A DNA stretch of 64,000 nucleotides from Methylomonas sp. EFPC3 (GTDB lineage Bacteria; Pseudomonadota; Gammaproteobacteria; Methylococcales; Methylomonadaceae). The stretch spans positions 2,356,001 to 2,420,000 of the forward strand of contig NZ_CP116398.1 of assembly GCF_029643245.1 (NCBI RefSeq), given 5' to 3'. Position numbers and translations under genes: made by a program. The stretch's first letter is position 1, and every line of letters begins with the position of its first letter. A model generated the notes under the pieces. The model was not told the origin of the DNA. It made no database searches and saw only the letters and a program-made list of their open reading frames with translations. Below, one piece after another: positions 48,801 to 57,102 of the stretch.

Positions 48801-49102
48801 GCTTTTTGGGTGATGTAGGGATCGGTAGTATTGGCTTCCACCGTGGAGCCCAGATAATCGTCCGGCGCCAATTGCGGCGGAAATACCGGTGCGGCCTTGG
48901 TGACAGCGGTTGGCGTCGATGGGCTTGGACTGCTGGCTGGTGTGGCTGGCGTGGTATCGGCTGCTGCTTCGTTAAACCCTACCGGCCATCGAAAACCGTT
49001 GGGGCCGTAACCGAAACTGGCCGGGTTGACGGTCTGAAAGTAAAAACTGATCAGTACCAGTCTGCAAATGGTTTTAAAGGTAAACGATTCTTGCCAGCCC
49101 AT
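39815..49102 (-). CDS. giant secreted mosaic protein with CxxCH motif, discoidin-like, cyclase-like and PKD-like repeats
   Basis: About 3095 residues. The ATG at 49102 has AAGGAAAATCAG in front and is preferred to the ATG at 49120. A hydrophobic N-terminal segment (LVLISFYFQTVNPA) is followed by a Pro/Thr-rich linker and a transglutaminase-like domain about 100-195 (LWSKAGNALDKASLMIALLRAS), where the usual catalytic Cys is replaced. Long beta-sandwich stretches follow. A discoidin-like (F5/8 C) segment lies near 1417-1514, then a CFGCH haem-c attachment motif at Cys1693-His1697. Around 2040-2140 come helical repeats of the terpenoid cyclase/prenyltransferase-like type with HNDGSWSEDDGG and LNDGSWKAPNG. 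Three PKD-like domains occupy 2691-2984 (NAGTDKNVATSELVTLDG, NAGLDQTVEINTQTLLDG, DAGVDSAIELGKVAPL). There is no PEP-CTERM or autotransporter end. Probably cell-surface or extracellular; role unknown. Confidence 0.88.
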   Translation of the reverse strand: MGWQESFTFKTICRLVLISFYFQTVNPASFGYGPNGFRWPVGFNEAAADTTPATPASSPSPSTPTAVTKAAPVFPPQLAPDDYLGSTVEANTTDPYITQKATELNHDPALIFAFVRDEIGNEVYKGSLRGARGTLWSKAGNALDKASLMIALLRASNIPARYAAATLPDDKAKQIINSMFKMPLNVVGCPDENALRAEPDKNADLLAEAREHYWVEFGAGFETADPSFTELEIGTPAITAVERFNQVPDDLRHKVTVRLKREYDAPLGGPNDRDTKAVLEHTFTSVELVGKPLSIGHFVNSSANFWGQSHNYSPYLLVGQGDSNIADDEMIRGEDYQETFSLFGGILGSQILSGLFVEYEVFNAQGNAELYGYELLDRVGIVARENGEKVTVGGTIDGGPSITENDVATVNILPGLQNSLVMQAQFERLSNLQNRFNSIKPMLDKIPITGPETDAQKQIQNEAVSISRNMAVVQSETVGITFTLASDKALEQLQQGYLTKAFYPTPRLIVSKFKIENNTLKAEIDLLKNTLEALPFPGQIASLRNSFEIARGLIESTLEGSILKSLYGLEVDLFSKVIENLQLDNSLTVIESSSQMDLDALNLSSKAKSRISNAVKNNKVVFTPEKMVNVGGKDLIAWLEVDKVTGHVISVNEDGSHFAAGEYALILNSPGVKEIAKFIGAMHGFSSTQLVFIGKLLDGVNNNGTDQLASIVKQAKVETKKTMDQLAKALGYLKKTPKAPKGFVEAFVKGFKEGVKIGFDWINRNLPFDPQVFSFLSSDLAPVPATVLPNAQAGISVKLPSDTLFTVPVHGAEIPSVFKAQIQNTGPSTDTFKLAFSNVPAGYKAQSSIPEVTIPAGHTAEVGVCIKPESSTVPPAGTTVPFKLDVISTRNPGVKSTGQAQVEIPDLHEASLTLDRSAVSVKPGETGTATLSITSSGNVAEQLTLQAQLPNGVQLSGLPVSVTLAAGETKSFPVTVQTDAGLSIGQSLDLVINADLTGAPQPSQRSATLRVNLRSAQGVTIDNAIQQAQDGSNTQLPGVLSDLQTTLEQWAATPTNTSYCERAKLQVDNLSKLVAGDALLAGYASEVSGLRSLAQSCNLAGIQTLLPPLFESLAEASALGVVAAIAPSASVTQPGSSVTANLTLKNKGKKPANLHLALANLPNGLAAAADIDTLSLAAGETTSVPITLTPANSGRFGYQAVASVDGFAKTVKASGLLISANASVNVMSVSGTPPFVAVNGTTRAQAVVANTAGIDINAKASLTVKDANDQTVYQSATPIPVTIAGSGNAVSLDLDVLSTQGWAEGQYSLQLILTDAANRPIPGGQGEGSLSVGAPVKAVVSASPVVVPPGSSLVNTSLQVTPAVTGLGGSIGLAPTDPSLGRINWAAARQGASISVNNPGNINGTIGNLIDELQNGDPQSNWIGVNWNASPAGSFLLDLGQTRSIDTLQFHIWDGDDRFGRYKVEGSLDGQTFFTVADKSAGEFRGLQHLTFPATDLRYLKISGLFDSRDGSTFYLYDEIQAIGDASAQPMAPRTVTLTGVDNAGPDYKNGKKVRLNAGIYEVTRQSGAISWYSDDSGNNGKAWSYGVRASMPLKSYQADPVLWYASDTDVENAVGTHRFKLYVPAETDVYFWVYDTNPGDNRGEETFEIKQVSGPNDSLPVRIRDAMTRSVLWEQADVAAWNNWTENSNYDCFGCHVQAQASSGLDISHKKLPELPFDRNLQQEFFKGYRAWQNKELGWVGFDVNRIGVSQTSLWAWAVAKFEPSYFDLMSARFVQALDWLLTKRNDDGTWTDTGDGRSDLIYTDGAPAAGLTANNITSMAKALELMAGHSIVEFLPDEFSVNGAEIVINDNRGPSIDISFDATKNVTGVRVTISDTYAGNGNFVLNELEAFSGHLGVAFNGASANFEQSNYPIADSIDGVKNKEENGWAYFPRDSRNEPASGVWRFADPVSIDSLRITEFYPNHQLKKFKIEVTTDPNPSLDSQFVDVTGVKIGYRVADRAENYRGAITKAANTLSSANWPFARSTRTTAQTIIGLNAALPYLNGIDLTAALERIEAAAQHLRNIQHNDGSWSEDDGGLPQALPSAHALEALLLRSQNSSDPAIVAGAEYLMQSQLNDGSWKAPNGLSQRLASTTWVQIALPTIFENLASVTLGVDHRAVASGNTVPQSASFNPAVSSATTSSDESKLHWDALLNSDNGILFSLSSQLTGMQPGEVREISRGTTVDYASVGGNGHLNLPPLLVAAQHILKLSPASRSAVAGQSVSFNVSVQNLLNQPDQFALSITGLPDGSYTLPESVDIAAGATGAVTLTVNLPANTGAGELGFTVNAVSTAGVKDFALGNIAVSEAPAVGDTVLDNQALDLRLTPPSQSAGQGTFATYTVRLFNAGNVEDTYTLAADLPEGFSGVFSESAVTLSPGLSNFRDVRLTVTPPVGTTPGNYAVLVSALSNSNAQVNRSAVGQLNVSERGVSVVFLPNSDSGNSSLLLRVTNTGSVQDIFDLTLGGAASVSATLASSLVDLFPGSYQDIAIAFGDLSWSLPGNLALFGQATSQANNAVKAVAETSVAVAERKALDASANPASKSLADPGSADFAITVQNTGNIEDSYSATIVAKTGSIQASLQGLDGNPTQQIALFRLPGLAAGSLSLTVSDSKRETGTVKVEIVSTTDSTIRKTVTLQLTVNGTDNQAPIANAGTDKNVATSELVTLDGTASSDPDGNLLSDYRWRFVSVPDSSGLQDSDLLHNGSPNAQFTPDVAGLYRVELIVSDGQLDSEPDTVDIVAAKANVPPNANAGLDQTVEINTQTLLDGSQSVDPDGGPGSLQYAWRLNDASQSTHVTLLNANQAKATMSADTIGDYGFTLRVFDGKDAAENSTVVHVTRTNLPPVADAGVDSAIELGKVAPLNASGSRDNDTWPQPLTYAWHLVSIPSGSHLTDAAIQTDPADLAKALFIPDVLGDYVLQLSVSDGQDSATDNVLVKALPALRYQEVSDLIPVTSSALKSTLDRVTRKMTSSATLTLRNASSLDVKAPIRLMFDLGGANVVVVGAKIDETGRTYLEVPNQLLKPGDAISVDVQFVYASTVKFTYATKVFGGVAR

Positions 49103-49229
49103 CTGATTTTCCTTTCCCATGCTCCACGGGATATTTGAGATTTTTATTATTCGCTAATTGGTTTTACGGCATTGGGTTCTTGCATTTGCGCTTTGTCGGC
49201 AGGTGTAAAATAATCCGACAGTACCGATC

Positions 49230-49256
49230 AAAAAAATCGGGCCAATAAGCCCGATT
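49230..49256 (-). terminator. rho-independent terminator of the PEP-CTERM gene
   Basis: AATCGGGC (49235-49242) pairs with GCCCGATT (49249-49256) around a six-base loop. On the minus strand the stem is followed by a run of Ts (bases 49234-49230). It lies just after the PEP-CTERM stop and separates that gene from the giant gene. Confidence 0.85.
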
Positions 49257-49274
49257 CTTTAAATTACGTGTTAT

Positions 49275-49934
49275 TCAAGCCTTCTCTAGCCGGCTGCGGC
49301 TAAAACGATAGGCCGGCAAGCCAATCAACCATAACAGCAAGCTGGCCGGCTCCGGCACCGTGCTCGTCGGTGCGGAAGAAATCACCACGTTATCGATCAA
49401 CACCTGGCTGTCGCCGTCGGTGGCATTGAGATTGAACAGTTCGAAAGTGGGTATCGCGAAGCCATAACTGTTGTTGAACAGTATCGAGAAATGAAACCAG
49501 TCGCCGCCCAGTGCGCTAGCGCTGATCGCGCCGTTGTTATTGGCAACACCGCTGTAATCCAGATCAAACAAAGCCAAGGCATTATCAAAAATACCGTTGG
49601 CAAGATCGAATTGGTTAAGGTCGTTAGCAAAGTACAGCGAGGCGAAAAATGCGTCCGGAAAGTTGCCGTTGGGTATGTCTCTCGATAGCAGATTCAGCGC
49701 GTCAAACTCCAGCGTGTATTGGCCGCTAGCCAGCGCCACGCCTTGGAAAAGACTGCTGTCGCCACCCTGATTGTCGGTTAATTGTGCGGCTTGAGCTACC
49801 GACCCTACCGGCCCGGAAGTAACCCAGCTATCCAGATTGCTGGAAAAGTCGCCGTTAAGCGGTGCCGCGAGGGAAAGTTGAGTGGAAAGAGCGAAAAGAC
49901 TGACTGCAAAGCTGATTTTGGTGAAAAGTGTCAT
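49275..49934 (-). CDS. PEP-CTERM sorting-domain protein
   Basis: Exosortase substrate of 219 residues from the ATG at 49934 (ACGGAATC ribosome site); the frame extends upstream without signal-like sequence. The signal peptide ends near STQLSLAA. The mature part is beta-rich, with LEFDALNLLSRD and QVLIDNVVISSAP, reminiscent of carbohydrate-binding jelly-roll domains. The tail is the canonical VPEPASLLLWLIGLPAYRF with a basic end (SRSRLEKA). This is the only classical Pro-Glu-Pro tail in the window; the other seven read VPLP or VPVP. Transcription appears monocistronic, with its own terminator. Confidence 0.9.
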   Translation of the reverse strand: MTLFTKISFAVSLFALSTQLSLAAPLNGDFSSNLDSWVTSGPVGSVAQAAQLTDNQGGDSSLFQGVALASGQYTLEFDALNLLSRDIPNGNFPDAFFASLYFANDLNQFDLANGIFDNALALFDLDYSGVANNNGAISASALGGDWFHFSILFNNSYGFAIPTFELFNLNATDGDSQVLIDNVVISSAPTSTVPEPASLLLWLIGLPAYRFSRSRLEKA

Positions 49935-50399
49935 AAAGATTCCGTATCGAACACTGAGTGGTAAGTTGATGTCATGTCTAACAAGCAACATCCGTGCTCA
50001 ATTGAAAAATTTAACGATTCTTCAATAGCCACTCTAAGGCCTGAAATGCCTCACTTTCAAAGCTTTGTAAAAAAACCGGACAGATACAAATCAAATTATT
50101 GAACTTTCATTTAACAAGTTGAGACGCGCGAATTTGCCCCATCACCTCGCGGCTGACTGACCGCACGTTTTTACCGTATTTTTGCAATATCAACGGCACC
50201 CAATAACGTGGAGATGAAACAATTCCCCGGCCTGAAGTCGGAAACCTGGCTGAGCGGGATCAACAACCGGACCGTCGACGGCAATCTGTCGGTCAAATTG
50301 TTCGATGGCGAAATCACCCGTGAAGCCAACATCGGCATGAATTCGCCGTATTACCCGACATAAGCGAGCCAGGGGCTCGGCCGGACGAAGCAAAATCGG
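49935..50399. other. intergenic region with a 49-codon plus-strand frame
   Basis: No recognisable full gene. A plus-strand frame from ATG 50214 to TAA 50363 (49 codons) has coding-like codon use, GTGGAG in front, and reads with motifs such as KSETWLSGINNRTVDGN; it may be a fragment of a larger lost gene. Near 49985-49998 (minus strand) an AG-N10-GC arrangement is a half-match to a sigma-54 promoter for the PEP-CTERM gene, with the essential -24 GG imperfect. Confidence 0.35.
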
Positions 50400-52217
<1,818 letters not shown>

Positions 52218-52411
52218 CAAAAAAATCGGTTCGAGAAAGCGGTTCCGCATTATAGCGGATTGGCGGAGGCGGCAATTTCGGCGGCTTCGCCGGAGGCCGG
52301 CAGATGAGAGGAAGGGAGTGCCGGTGTTGCTCCGGCTGCGCCGGAAAGTTGGTTTTGACGCTCAGTGCTTAAACAGCGTTACGCGCAGTAGCCGGCGAAA
52401 AATGGCGGATA

Positions 52412-52753
52412 TCAGGTGTTTTTGTAAGCCTGGGTGGCGCGGATCCCGCGCTCCAGCGATTGCTGTTGTTTTGCCATCGCCGATTTGTCGGCTTCGACCT
52501 TACTCAAAAATCCGGCATCGTCGGCTAATGTCGACAGGGCAACTTGCTTAACCCATTCCCGACGCTCAGCGGGTATTTGCTGGCCGGCAATGCGTTCCAG
52601 ATAAGACTGCCTGGACGCCAAAATAGCGGGAAGCTCGTCCCATTCGGCGTCGGCCAGGCATTGTTCAATCCGGCGCTTGAAATCCAGCAGTACCAACTCA
52701 TAGTTATCGAGCTCAAGGCTAAGTTCAGGAGTTACCGGCTCAACCAATGGCAT
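52412..52753 (-). CDS. fliT: FliT-like flagellar chaperone
   Basis: Small helical protein of 113 residues, mostly coiled-coil-like (LLDFKRRIEQCLADAEWDEL, LERGIRATQAYKNT). Sequence identity to FliT is weak in general; the call rests on size, helical character and position directly after fliS, whose 3' end it overlaps by 14 bases. FliT chaperones the filament cap protein FliD before export. Confidence 0.7.
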   Translation of the reverse strand: MPLVEPVTPELSLELDNYELVLLDFKRRIEQCLADAEWDELPAILASRQSYLERIAGQQIPAERREWVKQVALSTLADDAGFLSKVEADKSAMAKQQQSLERGIRATQAYKNT

Positions 52754-53129
52754 CCCACGCCTCTTTGATGTCTTTCATCAACGACGCCACTTCATCCAGA
52801 ATCTGTTCGCTGTTCTCGCCGCTGGCTTGTAACAAACGCAGGTTAATGTAGTTATACAGCTGATTCAGATTGGCGGCGATGTCTCCGCCTTGTTCGATAT
52901 CGACGGCCTCATTCAAGCCGCCGATGATACCCATGGCTTTGGAGATATAAACGCTCTTGGCTTCCAAATCGCCGTGAGCGATCGCACCTTTTGCGGAGTT
53001 GATTCTGGCTAGAAAGCCTTCCATCAACATTTGTATCAGCCGATGCGGTGACTCTTCGCCTAAGCCGCTAGAGGTATGTACATCTGCGTACTGCCTTGCA
53101 CCGTTTCGAGTTTTCGCCATTGCGTACAT
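52740..53129 (-). CDS. fliS: flagellin export chaperone FliS
   Basis: Protein of 129 residues with the typical FliS pattern: SPHRLIQMLMEGFLARINSA near the N-terminus, KSVYISKAMGIIGGLNEAVD and the ANLNQLYNYINLRLLQAS helix. It binds the C-terminal helices of flagellin and prevents premature assembly in the cytoplasm. Start MYAMAK; the ATG three codons further on is an alternative. It lies 12 bases after fliD and overlaps the fliT-like gene. Confidence 0.93.
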   Translation of the reverse strand: MYAMAKTRNGARQYADVHTSSGLGEESPHRLIQMLMEGFLARINSAKGAIAHGDLEAKSVYISKAMGIIGGLNEAVDIEQGGDIAANLNQLYNYINLRLLQASGENSEQILDEVASLMKDIKEAWDAIG

Positions 53130-53141
53130 ATTAATCCCCTA

Positions 53142-54536
53142 TTACAACGAGTTAATCCAATTCGTCAGAAAACTACCCGTATTCTTAAATTGTCCGACCG
53201 CACTATCCATTGCGATAAATTGTTTCTGTAAAGCCGCCTGCACCCGCTCGAACCTGACATTGACGTCGTCTTTCCGGTCGTCCAGTTTGGAAATGGTTTT
53301 GTTCAACGACGTTTGCTGGCTGTCTATCGAGCCACCGGATTGCAACAACCCGGACAGCTTTGAAGCCAATCGAGTCGCGACGCCGTCGGTAGACGAAAAC
53401 ACATCGCTAACAGACTGAAAATTGGCGGCCAATGCGGTTTTTAATTTGGAACTGTCCAAGGACATCACGCCGTCCTTGTTGACGGAAACCCCGATCATCG
53501 CCAAGGAATTGTAGTCCCCACTGGCGGAGGATACAGTTCCGGACGTGTTCTGCCGAATCTGGGTTGCAACATAACGCAAGGTCGAATCGCCGATCAATGC
53601 GCCGTTGCCGCTACCGTCGCTACTACCGCCGTATTTGCCGAGGTTTTTTACCGTGCTATTCAATTTGTTGTAGGCGGTGACGAAGGCATTGATGCTATTC
53701 GCTATCGCATCGTTATCGACGCCGACGTTGATAGTCACCGGCTTGTTCGCCTCGGTTTGCGCGGCCAGATTCAACGTCACACCGGGCAATACATCGGTAA
53801 TGCTATTACTGCTTCTGGTCGCGGTTTGGCCATCGATTGAAATCACGGCGTCCTGCGCGACAGTTTTGATATCCAGGTTGGCGGAAGATAGTTGCGCCAG
53901 ACTGACGTTACCGCCGATATTGCCATCATCGGTACCACTTACGGTGAAGCCGCTGGCGGTACCCGTGTTTTTTGCGGTTAATACCAATTTGGACACGGTA
54001 CCAGTATGGGTCGCATTATCGACATTGACGATACTGGCCGAAACAAAAGTATTGCCGTCGGCTTTGTTGATCGCATCGCGCAGTTTTTCCAAGGTATTGT
54101 TACTGCTGTCGACCGTAATATTGAAGCTGTCGCCCGAGGTCGCCGAGAACGATAGCGTGCCCGAGTTCAAAGCACTCGTCACTCCGGCAAACTCGACGTT
54201 GGCGACGGCTTTCTGCGCCTTGGCCAGCTGCGTGATTTCCAGCGCATAAGTTCCGCTAGCGGCAAACGCGTCCGCCGTAATTTTGAGTTTGGACTCGTCC
54301 GAAGACGAGCTGGTATGCGCACGAAAGGCACTACCGTCTTTCAAGGCATTGATTGCCGTTTGAAAGTCGGATAGTGCGCTTTTTAATGTCCCCAAGCCGC
54401 TCAGCCTGGCGCTGGCGGTATCTCGTTGCCGTTGAATCGCATTCAACTGCGGTTGAGTCTCCGCCCTAGCCAGTTGCGAGACCAGCCCTTGAATATCGAT
54501 ACCGCTGCCGAGACCCGTAGAAGACACTATGCCCAT
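53142..54536 (-). CDS. fliD: flagellar filament cap protein FliD (HAP2)
   Basis: Cap protein of 464 residues that sits at the filament tip and promotes flagellin folding. The N-terminal FliD_N region begins VSSTGLGSGIDIQGLVSQLA and continues QRDTASARLSGLGTLKSALSDFQ. The central part is Ser/Thr-rich with a flagellin-IN-like segment (FNITVDSSNNTLEKLRDAIN). The C-terminal helical region (DRKDDVNVRFERVQAALQKQF) is the FliD_C coiled coil. It is followed by fliS and preceded by flaG, 18 bases away. Confidence 0.94.
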   Translation of the reverse strand: MGIVSSTGLGSGIDIQGLVSQLARAETQPQLNAIQRQRDTASARLSGLGTLKSALSDFQTAINALKDGSAFRAHTSSSSDESKLKITADAFAASGTYALEITQLAKAQKAVANVEFAGVTSALNSGTLSFSATSGDSFNITVDSSNNTLEKLRDAINKADGNTFVSASIVNVDNATHTGTVSKLVLTAKNTGTASGFTVSGTDDGNIGGNVSLAQLSSANLDIKTVAQDAVISIDGQTATRSSNSITDVLPGVTLNLAAQTEANKPVTINVGVDNDAIANSINAFVTAYNKLNSTVKNLGKYGGSSDGSGNGALIGDSTLRYVATQIRQNTSGTVSSASGDYNSLAMIGVSVNKDGVMSLDSSKLKTALAANFQSVSDVFSSTDGVATRLASKLSGLLQSGGSIDSQQTSLNKTISKLDDRKDDVNVRFERVQAALQKQFIAMDSAVGQFKNTGSFLTNWINSL

Positions 54537-54554
54537 GACACCCTCCCAAACCGA

Positions 54555-54998
54555 CTAAGCTCGGTCCTGAATCACCGAACCCTGATCGCCTTCCAGTTCC
54601 TGCATCCGCTTGATAAAAGCCAACATTTCTTCGGATGGAATTTGCCGCACCAATTCTCCACTTTCGCTATCGACGATCTTGACCACAACTTCTTTGGTAT
54701 CGGAGTCGATTTTGAACTGCAAATTGCGTTGAGTCGCTTGCAGTATGGAATTTCCCTCTTTTGCGGCTTGCCGGACTACCTCCAGCGGCGGCTTTTGATC
54801 GGCTTTGTCTTTTTTCTCGTTTCCAGCCAAAGCGGTTACCACGCCTTGTTTGTCTTGAGATAAAGCGGCGACATTGCTGCCGCCCTGATCGTTTGTCGCC
54901 TTCGCGTTTTGCGGTAGTACTTTACCCGTCTCTTGCTTATCGGTTTTTACGGTAGTCACAGGAACCAGTTTCAACACATTTGTAATTTCACTGTTCAT
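54555..54998 (-). CDS. flaG: FlaG family protein
   Basis: Protein of 147 residues with a variable N-terminal half and the conserved FlaG core at the C-terminus (LQFKIDSDTKEVVVKIVDSESGELVRQIPSEEMLAF). FlaG proteins affect filament length in polar flagella and regularly sit between flagellin and fliD, as here. AAGG precedes the ATG, with no sigma-28 motif of its own. Confidence 0.9.
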   Translation of the reverse strand: MNSEITNVLKLVPVTTVKTDKQETGKVLPQNAKATNDQGGSNVAALSQDKQGVVTALAGNEKKDKADQKPPLEVVRQAAKEGNSILQATQRNLQFKIDSDTKEVVVKIVDSESGELVRQIPSEEMLAFIKRMQELEGDQGSVIQDRA

Positions 54999-55027
54999 GA
55001 CATTAACCCTTGTTAAGTAAACATGAT

Positions 55028-55053
55028 GGAAGGCCGCGGTTAAGCAGCCTTCC
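55028..55053 (-). terminator. flagellin terminator hairpin
   Basis: GGAAGGC and GCCTTCC pair across a 12-base loop directly after the flagellin stop; on the minus strand only ATCATGTTT follows, so termination may be partial and allow read-through into flaG-fliD. Confidence 0.6.
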
Positions 55054-55061
55054 TACTAACC

Positions 55062-55913
55062 TTATCTAAGCAAGCTGAGCACCGTTTGCGATGACTGGTT
55101 GGCTTGCGCCAGCATCGCCGTACCGGCTTGTTGCAGAATTTGGGTCCGACTCAGGTTAGAAGTTTCGGTTGCGAAATCGGCATCCATAATTCTAGACCGT
55201 GCGGCGCTTTGGTTTTCGATCGAAGACTGCAAATTGCCGATAGTCGTGGTAAAGCGGTTTTGGATAGCACCCAAAGTCGAGCGGAAAGTATCGATCTTTT
55301 TGATCGCGTTATCAATGGCGTCGATCGCATCCCTGGTATCGCCGGAAGCGGCGCCGGAACCGATAGAAACCGCACCGGTACTGAACAACGATTGTATACC
55401 CGAAGCGGCGGCCAAATCACTGACGTTGATCGAAATTTGGTTATTGGCCGAAGTTCCGGCACCCACTTGGAAATTGACGTTAGCCAATGAACCGTTCAAC
55501 ACTTTTTTACCGTTGAACTCGGTGTTCTTAATGATACGGCCAATCTCATCGCCCAACTGTTTGAATTCGGTCTGCAACTTTTCCCGATCGCTAGAGCTTA
55601 CCGCACCGAAGTTGGAAGCCTGTACCGCCAAGTCCCGCATCCGTTGCATGGTTTCGGTGATGGAACCCATTGCGCTCTCTGCCGTTTGCGCCATCGAAAT
55701 ACCATCGTTGGCGTTCCGAATTGCAACTGTCATACCTCTAATTTGCGAGGTCATACCGTCGCTGATCGCCAAGCCCGCAGCGTCGTCTTTGGCAGAGTTA
55801 ACCCGCAAACCGGAGGATAATCTCTCCATGGAGGTTTTCAGCGAGCTAGTGGTATTGTTCAATAACCGTTGGCTGGTTAATGAAGCTACGTTGGTGTTGA
55901 TGACCATTGACAT
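55062..55913 (-). CDS. fliC: flagellin
   Basis: Short flagellin of 283 residues made essentially of the D0/D1 core. The N-terminus has NTNVASLTSQRLLNNTTSSL, RLSSGLRVNSAKDDAAGLAI and SMAQTAESAMGSITETMQRM; the C-terminus has NRFTTTIGNLQSSIENQSAA and QTVLSLLR. The variable middle (about 140-205) is only some 60 residues and rich in Ser, Ala and Gly, giving candidate O-glycosylation sites for nonulosonic acid. A strong AGGAGG site precedes the ATG, and a consensus sigma-28 promoter lies about 100 bases upstream. The adjacent legionaminic acid genes support glycosylation. Confidence 0.97.
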   Translation of the reverse strand: MSMVINTNVASLTSQRLLNNTTSSLKTSMERLSSGLRVNSAKDDAAGLAISDGMTSQIRGMTVAIRNANDGISMAQTAESAMGSITETMQRMRDLAVQASNFGAVSSSDREKLQTEFKQLGDEIGRIIKNTEFNGKKVLNGSLANVNFQVGAGTSANNQISINVSDLAAASGIQSLFSTGAVSIGSGAASGDTRDAIDAIDNAIKKIDTFRSTLGAIQNRFTTTIGNLQSSIENQSAARSRIMDADFATETSNLSRTQILQQAGTAMLAQANQSSQTVLSLLR

Positions 55914-56009
55914 GATGTTATCCTCCTAGTACGTCCGGCTACGTGAGCGGAAACGACTGATGTTGGTTAAGTGACTGAAGAAAAATGATTCATTTCGAAC
56001 TCGAAGGAT

Positions 56010-56036
56010 GTATCGGCGTCGTTTTGAATTCCTTTA
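56010..56036 (-). promoter_or_regulatory. sigma-28 (FliA) promoter of flagellin
   Basis: On the minus strand TAAA (56036-56033), a 15-base spacer, and GCCGATAC (56017-56010). This matches the TAAA-N15-GCCGATAA consensus at seven of the eight -10 positions and all four -35 positions. Confidence 0.88.
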
Positions 56037-56047
56037 ACCTCGCACTT

Positions 56048-57100
56048 TCAAAAATACTGGGCAAATTCGCCTTGGGCGCGTAAAAAGTCGGCTTCGCGGC
56101 CGATGTCCAACCAGTAGTCATTGACCGCAAACATAGACACCGTCTCGCCTAGAGCGATTTGCTGATTAAAAAGGGTCGGCATATCCAGCTTTTTCTGCTC
56201 GGCAATGCTCTTCACCAAACTGTGATCTAACACATAAATTCCCGCGTTCGCCAAACAGCTCTGCAGCGGCTTTTCCTCAATGCCGACGATGCGTTGCTGT
56301 TCGGCCGAGACCACGCCGTACGGTATTTGGTACTCGTACTGCCGGACGCACATCGTCGCGATCGCCTGCTGTTCGTTGTGGTAAGCCAGCAAACGGGAAA
56401 AATCGATTTGCGTCAGAATGTCGCCGTTCATCACGATCAGCGGCACATCCGGCAACTCGTCCGGCAATAAGCCGATCGCACCGGCAGTCCCCATCGGCTC
56501 GGCTTCGTCGATATAACTGATCGAAATCCCCCAGCGGCCGCCGTCACCGAAATAGTTTTTGATTTGGTCGGCCTTGTAGTGCACCGCGATGAAAAACTGG
56601 CGGAAACCGGATTTCACAAAGTTCTCAATGATGGTTTGCAAAATAGGCTTGCCGCCGATCTCCAACAACGGCTTCGGGCAATCGTCGGTGTAAGGCCGCA
56701 AGCGCTTACCAAAACCGCCGGCCATCAGAAATACCGGGTTCGGAAACGACGGTTGTTTATACAGCGCTTGTAGCGACTCCAGCCGCATCACCCTGCCCTG
56801 ATCGTCGACCACCGGCAATTGATAGAGATGATGCCCTTCCATCATCGCAATCAACTGAGTTTTACTGTCGTGCAAACTCGCGACCTTAGGCCGCTTGTTC
56901 ATCACATCGACCACCGGGTGTTCCAACGACAAACCGCGAATCAGCGCCCGACGGATATCGCCGTCGGTGACGACCCCGACCAATTTTTCCAGGTCGTCCA
57001 CCACCAACGCAATTTGCAACGCGCCGCGGTCGATCACTTCTATGGTCGTCCGCAGGCTCGCTTCGGGCCTGATCAATACTTGCTGCCAATGCTGCTTCAT
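56048..57100 (-). CDS. ptmE: CBS-domain nucleotidyltransferase, PtmE-like
   Basis: Sugar-1-phosphate nucleotidyltransferase of 350 residues with two N-terminal CBS motifs (VVDDLEKLVGVVTDGDIRRAL, quoted in part as GVVTDGDIRRAL, and HHLYQLPVVDDQGRV) and a catalytic domain from about residue 122 (LMAGGFGKRLRPYTDDCPKP, IVMNGDILT, YWLDIGREADF). This arrangement is that of Campylobacter PtmE, which makes the GDP-amino sugar that starts legionaminic acid synthesis. Its gene follows legH by two bases. A general mannose-1-phosphate-type transferase is the alternative, but the CBS fusion and the legI/legH context favour PtmE. Confidence 0.85.
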   Translation of the reverse strand: MKQHWQQVLIRPEASLRTTIEVIDRGALQIALVVDDLEKLVGVVTDGDIRRALIRGLSLEHPVVDVMNKRPKVASLHDSKTQLIAMMEGHHLYQLPVVDDQGRVMRLESLQALYKQPSFPNPVFLMAGGFGKRLRPYTDDCPKPLLEIGGKPILQTIIENFVKSGFRQFFIAVHYKADQIKNYFGDGGRWGISISYIDEAEPMGTAGAIGLLPDELPDVPLIVMNGDILTQIDFSRLLAYHNEQQAIATMCVRQYEYQIPYGVVSAEQQRIVGIEEKPLQSCLANAGIYVLDHSLVKSIAEQKKLDMPTLFNQQIALGETVSMFAVNDYWLDIGREADFLRAQGEFAQYF

Positions 57101-57102
57101 GT

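Noticed and set aside
48581..49138. A 185-codon plus-strand frame at the start of the giant gene
   Set aside because: Antisense to the giant protein's transglutaminase-like domain and devoid of motifs.
49985..49998. Candidate sigma-54 promoter for the PEP-CTERM gene
   Set aside because: Spacing fits AG-N10-GC but the essential -24 GG is not present, so it is not called as a feature.
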